Positions 5,061 to 5,152 of a stretch of 5,152 nucleotides of DNA are shown piece after piece. Below the pieces are notes generated by a model. That model ran no database searches and was not told the origin of the DNA. It was given only the letters and a program-made list of their open reading frames with translations. The position numbers were made by a program, and so were the translations under genes. Source of the stretch: Burkholderiaceae bacterium (GTDB taxonomy: Bacteria > Pseudomonadota > Gammaproteobacteria > Burkholderiales > Burkholderiaceae_C). Each line of letters starts with the position of its first letter. Position 1 is the first letter of the stretch. The DNA lies in contig JAGOBT010000281.1 of assembly GCA_017999135.1 (NCBI GenBank), positions 1-5,152 of the forward strand, given 5' to 3'.

Positions 5061-5152
5061 ATGGCCGATCTGCGCACCACCTTTGCCGGCATCCGCAGCC
5101 CCAACCCCTTCTGGCTGGCCAGCGCGCCACCCACCGACAAGGCCTACAACGT
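5061..5152 (+). CDS. preA: NAD-dependent dihydropyrimidine dehydrogenase, subunit PreA (first 30 residues, runs off right edge)
   Basis: The visible residues begin MADLRTTFAGIRSPNPFWLA and continue SAPPTDKAYN. The pattern G-I-x-S-P-N-P-F-x-L-A-S-A-P-P-T is the N-terminal strand of the FMN-binding barrel in the dihydroorotate/dihydropyrimidine dehydrogenase family, and the wording closely resembles PreA of betaproteobacteria. PreA binds FMN and further [4Fe-4S] clusters (in the part not seen here) and carries the pyrimidine-reducing site. It starts 18 bases after preT, in the same direction, so the two subunits are almost certainly co-transcribed from the sigma-54 promoter. Later pathway genes (dihydropyrimidinase, beta-ureidopropionase) would be expected downstream but are outside the window. 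Only the N-terminus is visible; the neighbour strengthens the call. Confidence 0.9.
   Translation, partial: MADLRTTFAGIRSPNPFWLASAPPTDKAYN

Overview
The window is very GC-rich, with codons strongly biased to G or C in the third position. Gene content and the style of the intergenic repeats fit a betaproteobacterium of the order Burkholderiales (Rubrivivax/Leptothrix-like). That placement is an inference from composition and protein resemblance; no marker gene is present.

Layout. (1) Bases 1-348, minus strand: the first 116 residues of a molybdopterin-dependent oxidoreductase with an N-terminal [4Fe-4S] motif, running off the left edge. (2) A 180-base divergent spacer. (3) Bases 529-2823, plus strand: a tight two-gene unit made of an M20D (hippurate/N-acyl-amino-acid hydrolase-like) metallo-amidohydrolase and a DUF2817 protein with an M14-like zinc-peptidase signature. 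The second gene starts 9 bases after the first stops, with its Shine-Dalgarno overlapping that stop codon. (4) Bases 2824-3671: about 850 bases with no credible gene. The first two thirds hold two diverged copies of a roughly 210-base hairpin-rich intergenic element facing each other (2853-3065 and 3442-3234). The last third is a compact regulatory region. (5) Bases 3672-5042 and 5061 to the right edge, plus strand: preT and the start of preA, the two subunits of bacterial NAD-dependent dihydropyrimidine dehydrogenase, which reduces uracil and thymine in the reductive pyrimidine-degradation pathway.

The most interesting part is the preT control region. It has a nearly perfect sigma-54 promoter (-24/-12 at 3571-3587), two NtrC-like dyads upstream whose centres are 31 bases apart (3482 and 3513), and a perfect 16-base palindrome (3605-3620) just downstream of the expected transcription start. 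The palindrome resembles the RutR operator of E. coli. Read together, these suggest that pyrimidine breakdown is switched on by nitrogen limitation through NtrC and RpoN, and gated by a TetR-type pyrimidine sensor acting as a roadblock. This resembles the logic of the unrelated rut operon of E. coli. All regulator assignments are inferences from site sequence; no regulator gene lies in the window.
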